64,000 bases of DNA, taken from NCBI RefSeq assembly GCF_003837805.1, contig NZ_RQIT01000007.1, forward strand, positions 124,001 through 188,000, read 5' to 3'. Below the pieces are notes generated by a model, which was given only the letters and a program-made list of their open reading frames with translations, did not search any database and had not been told where the DNA came from. Every line of letters starts with the position of its first letter. The stretch's first letter is position 1. The translations under genes were made by a program, and so were the position numbers. Positions 62,955 to 64,000 of the stretch are shown in pieces. This DNA is from Bradyrhizobium sp. RP6 (GTDB lineage: Bacteria; Pseudomonadota; Alphaproteobacteria; Rhizobiales; Xanthobacteraceae).

Positions 62955-63801
62955 CGACGCCTCGCACGCAGCGGCGCGACAGCGCACCGATGGCAAAGAC
63001 GATGCCGGTCACGGCCAGCGTGAAGATCAGCGACAGCGCCGCCGAGAACGGCCAGTCCTGCACGCCGACCGCCTGTTGGTAAATATAGGATGGCATCAGG
63101 ATAATGCGCCCGCCGCCGACCAGCGTCTGGGTGATGAAGGCGGTCGCAGCGGCGGCGAAGACGAGCAGCCAGCCGGCGATCGCGCCTGGCAGCGTCAGCG
63201 GCAGGATGACGGTGACGAAGATGCGGGCGCGGCCTGCACCCAACCCTTCTGCCGCACGCGTCAGATTGCCGTCGAGCCGCAGCAGGCTGTTGATGACAGG
63301 CAGCGCCATCAGGGGAAGCTGGATCTGGGTCAGCGCCAGCACCATGCCCTCCCACGTGTACAGCAAGCGAGCCGGGGCCTGCCAGAGCCCGAGCGACAGC
63401 ATCGCCGTGTTGATGATGCCGTCGCGGCCGAGCAGGACGATCCAGGCAAAGGTGCGCACCACCGTGCTGGTCAGGAGCGGCAGCATGATCAGGAACGTGA
63501 TCAAGGTACGCATGACCTGGCCGCTCGCGGCGTAAACAAGTGCGAGCGGGTAGGCGAGGATCAGCGTCGCCAATGCGACCTCCGTCCCCAGCCAAATCGT
63601 GTCCGTCAGCACCTTGATGCTGAACGGGTCCGAGAAGAAGCGCAAATACTGCGCCGGCGACAGCTCCGCGAATTGTGGCGTGCGGAACAGACTGATCGCG
63701 ACAAGCGCAATCAGTGGCAGCACGAAGGCGGCCAGGAACAACGCCGCCAGTGGGATCACCGGCAGCATTTGTCGTGATGCAGTCGTGCTTGCCGGCGTCA
63801 T
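62944..63801 (-). CDS. ABC transporter permease (PotB-like)
   Basis: The 285-residue protein has six membrane helices and the EAA-loop AAEGLGAGRARIFVTVILPLTLPGAIAG. The N-terminal helix is followed by a periplasmic loop TPQFAELSPAQYLRFFSD, as in PotB. It follows the substrate-binding protein gene with a gap of 1 base and precedes the PotC-like gene with overlap. Confidence 0.9.
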   Translation of the reverse strand: MTPASTTASRQMLPVIPLAALFLAAFVLPLIALVAISLFRTPQFAELSPAQYLRFFSDPFSIKVLTDTIWLGTEVALATLILAYPLALVYAASGQVMRTLITFLIMLPLLTSTVVRTFAWIVLLGRDGIINTAMLSLGLWQAPARLLYTWEGMVLALTQIQLPLMALPVINSLLRLDGNLTRAAEGLGAGRARIFVTVILPLTLPGAIAGWLLVFAAAATAFITQTLVGGGRIILMPSYIYQQAVGVQDWPFSAALSLIFTLAVTGIVFAIGALSRRCVRGVDAA

Positions 63802-63802
63802 T

Positions 63803-64000
63803 TAGATCTTCACTTCCTTGCTGAAGCGGGTGATCCATTCGCCGCGCAGCGGCTGGAACTTGGTCCAGTCGAGCAGCACATTGCTGGCAACGAGGTCGTC
63901 GACGCTCTTGGCGACGGTGAGATTGGCGCCGGTCAGCGCCACCTTGCTGTTGGTCGGCATCATCACCCAGGGGGCCGCCTCGAGGCCCTTCTGCGTTTCG
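63803..64000 (-). CDS. ABC transporter substrate-binding protein (3' end only)
   Basis: The minus-strand frame is open at the window edge and ends with TAA at 63805-63803. The 65 visible residues (GLEAAPWVMMPTNSKVALTG, then DWTKFQPLRGEWITRFSKEV) match the C-terminus of extracellular binding proteins of the polyamine-type ABC family. Its stop is 1 base from the PotB-like start. The ATP-binding subunit must lie outside. Confidence 0.85.

Overview
The window looks like a chromosome segment of an alphaproteobacterium of the Bradyrhizobium / Nitrobacteraceae type. The base composition is GC-rich and codon use is strongly GC3-biased. The sigma factors, DnaG and RluD are alphaproteobacterial in style, and the gaps hold several short dispersed palindromic repeats that I associate with Bradyrhizobium genomes. 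The genus is an inference from memory of such sequences, not from a search.

Layout. Positions 1-30.6 kb are ordinary core chromosome: a truncated dps, a cupin protein, carA, hydrolases, an acyl-CoA synthetase with a MarR regulator, a large hybrid histidine kinase, an ArsR-SRPBCC-SRPBCC operon, two LysE exporters, the dnaG-rpoD macromolecular-synthesis pair, a lytic transglycosylase, a diguanylate cyclase, an amidase, rpoH and a RluD-type pseudouridine synthase. At 30627-30701 lies a tRNA-Glu(CTC).

A mobile island of about 16 kb begins in the 3' end of this tRNA. The last bases of the tRNA (TCCCCTAGGGAGCGCCAGCG, 30685-30704) are repeated exactly at 46689-46708, and a tyrosine integrase sits immediately inside the left end. 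The left part of the island carries small orphan genes, a DEAD-like helicase, a non-coding block with imperfect repeats, a stand-alone ligase adenylation domain and a serine recombinase. The right part (40.1-46.55 kb) is visibly AT-richer and is a tight five-gene, one-strand cluster: SIR2-like NADase, HerA-type ATPase, a DUF6884-like/GIY-YIG-like fusion, a SIR2 protein fused to a P-loop nucleoside-kinase-like domain, and a nucleoside 2-deoxyribosyltransferase-like protein. The first pair matches the known SIR2-HerA anti-phage architecture. The last two genes, translationally coupled, suggest an NAD- and nucleotide-centred immune module whose combination I do not recognise. This is the most interesting part of the window.

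From 46.7 to 56.8 kb the sequence is worn accessory chromosome. It holds a remnant of a tripartite-tricarboxylate (Bug) binding protein, a cupin, a LysR gene and a luciferase-like oxidoreductase that each carry a frameshift, a GT1-type glycosyltransferase, an OmpR/EnvZ-type two-component pair, a Tat-dependent lipoprotein-like hydrolase and two long gene-poor stretches. From 56.8 kb to the end the window returns to well-kept metabolic genes: an N-acyl-D-amino-acid-deacylase-like amidohydrolase with a CobW-family GTPase, a GFA-fold protein, two related cysteine-motif hypotheticals, and a PuuE-like deacetylase directly downstream of two polyamine-type ABC permeases and a partial substrate-binding protein.
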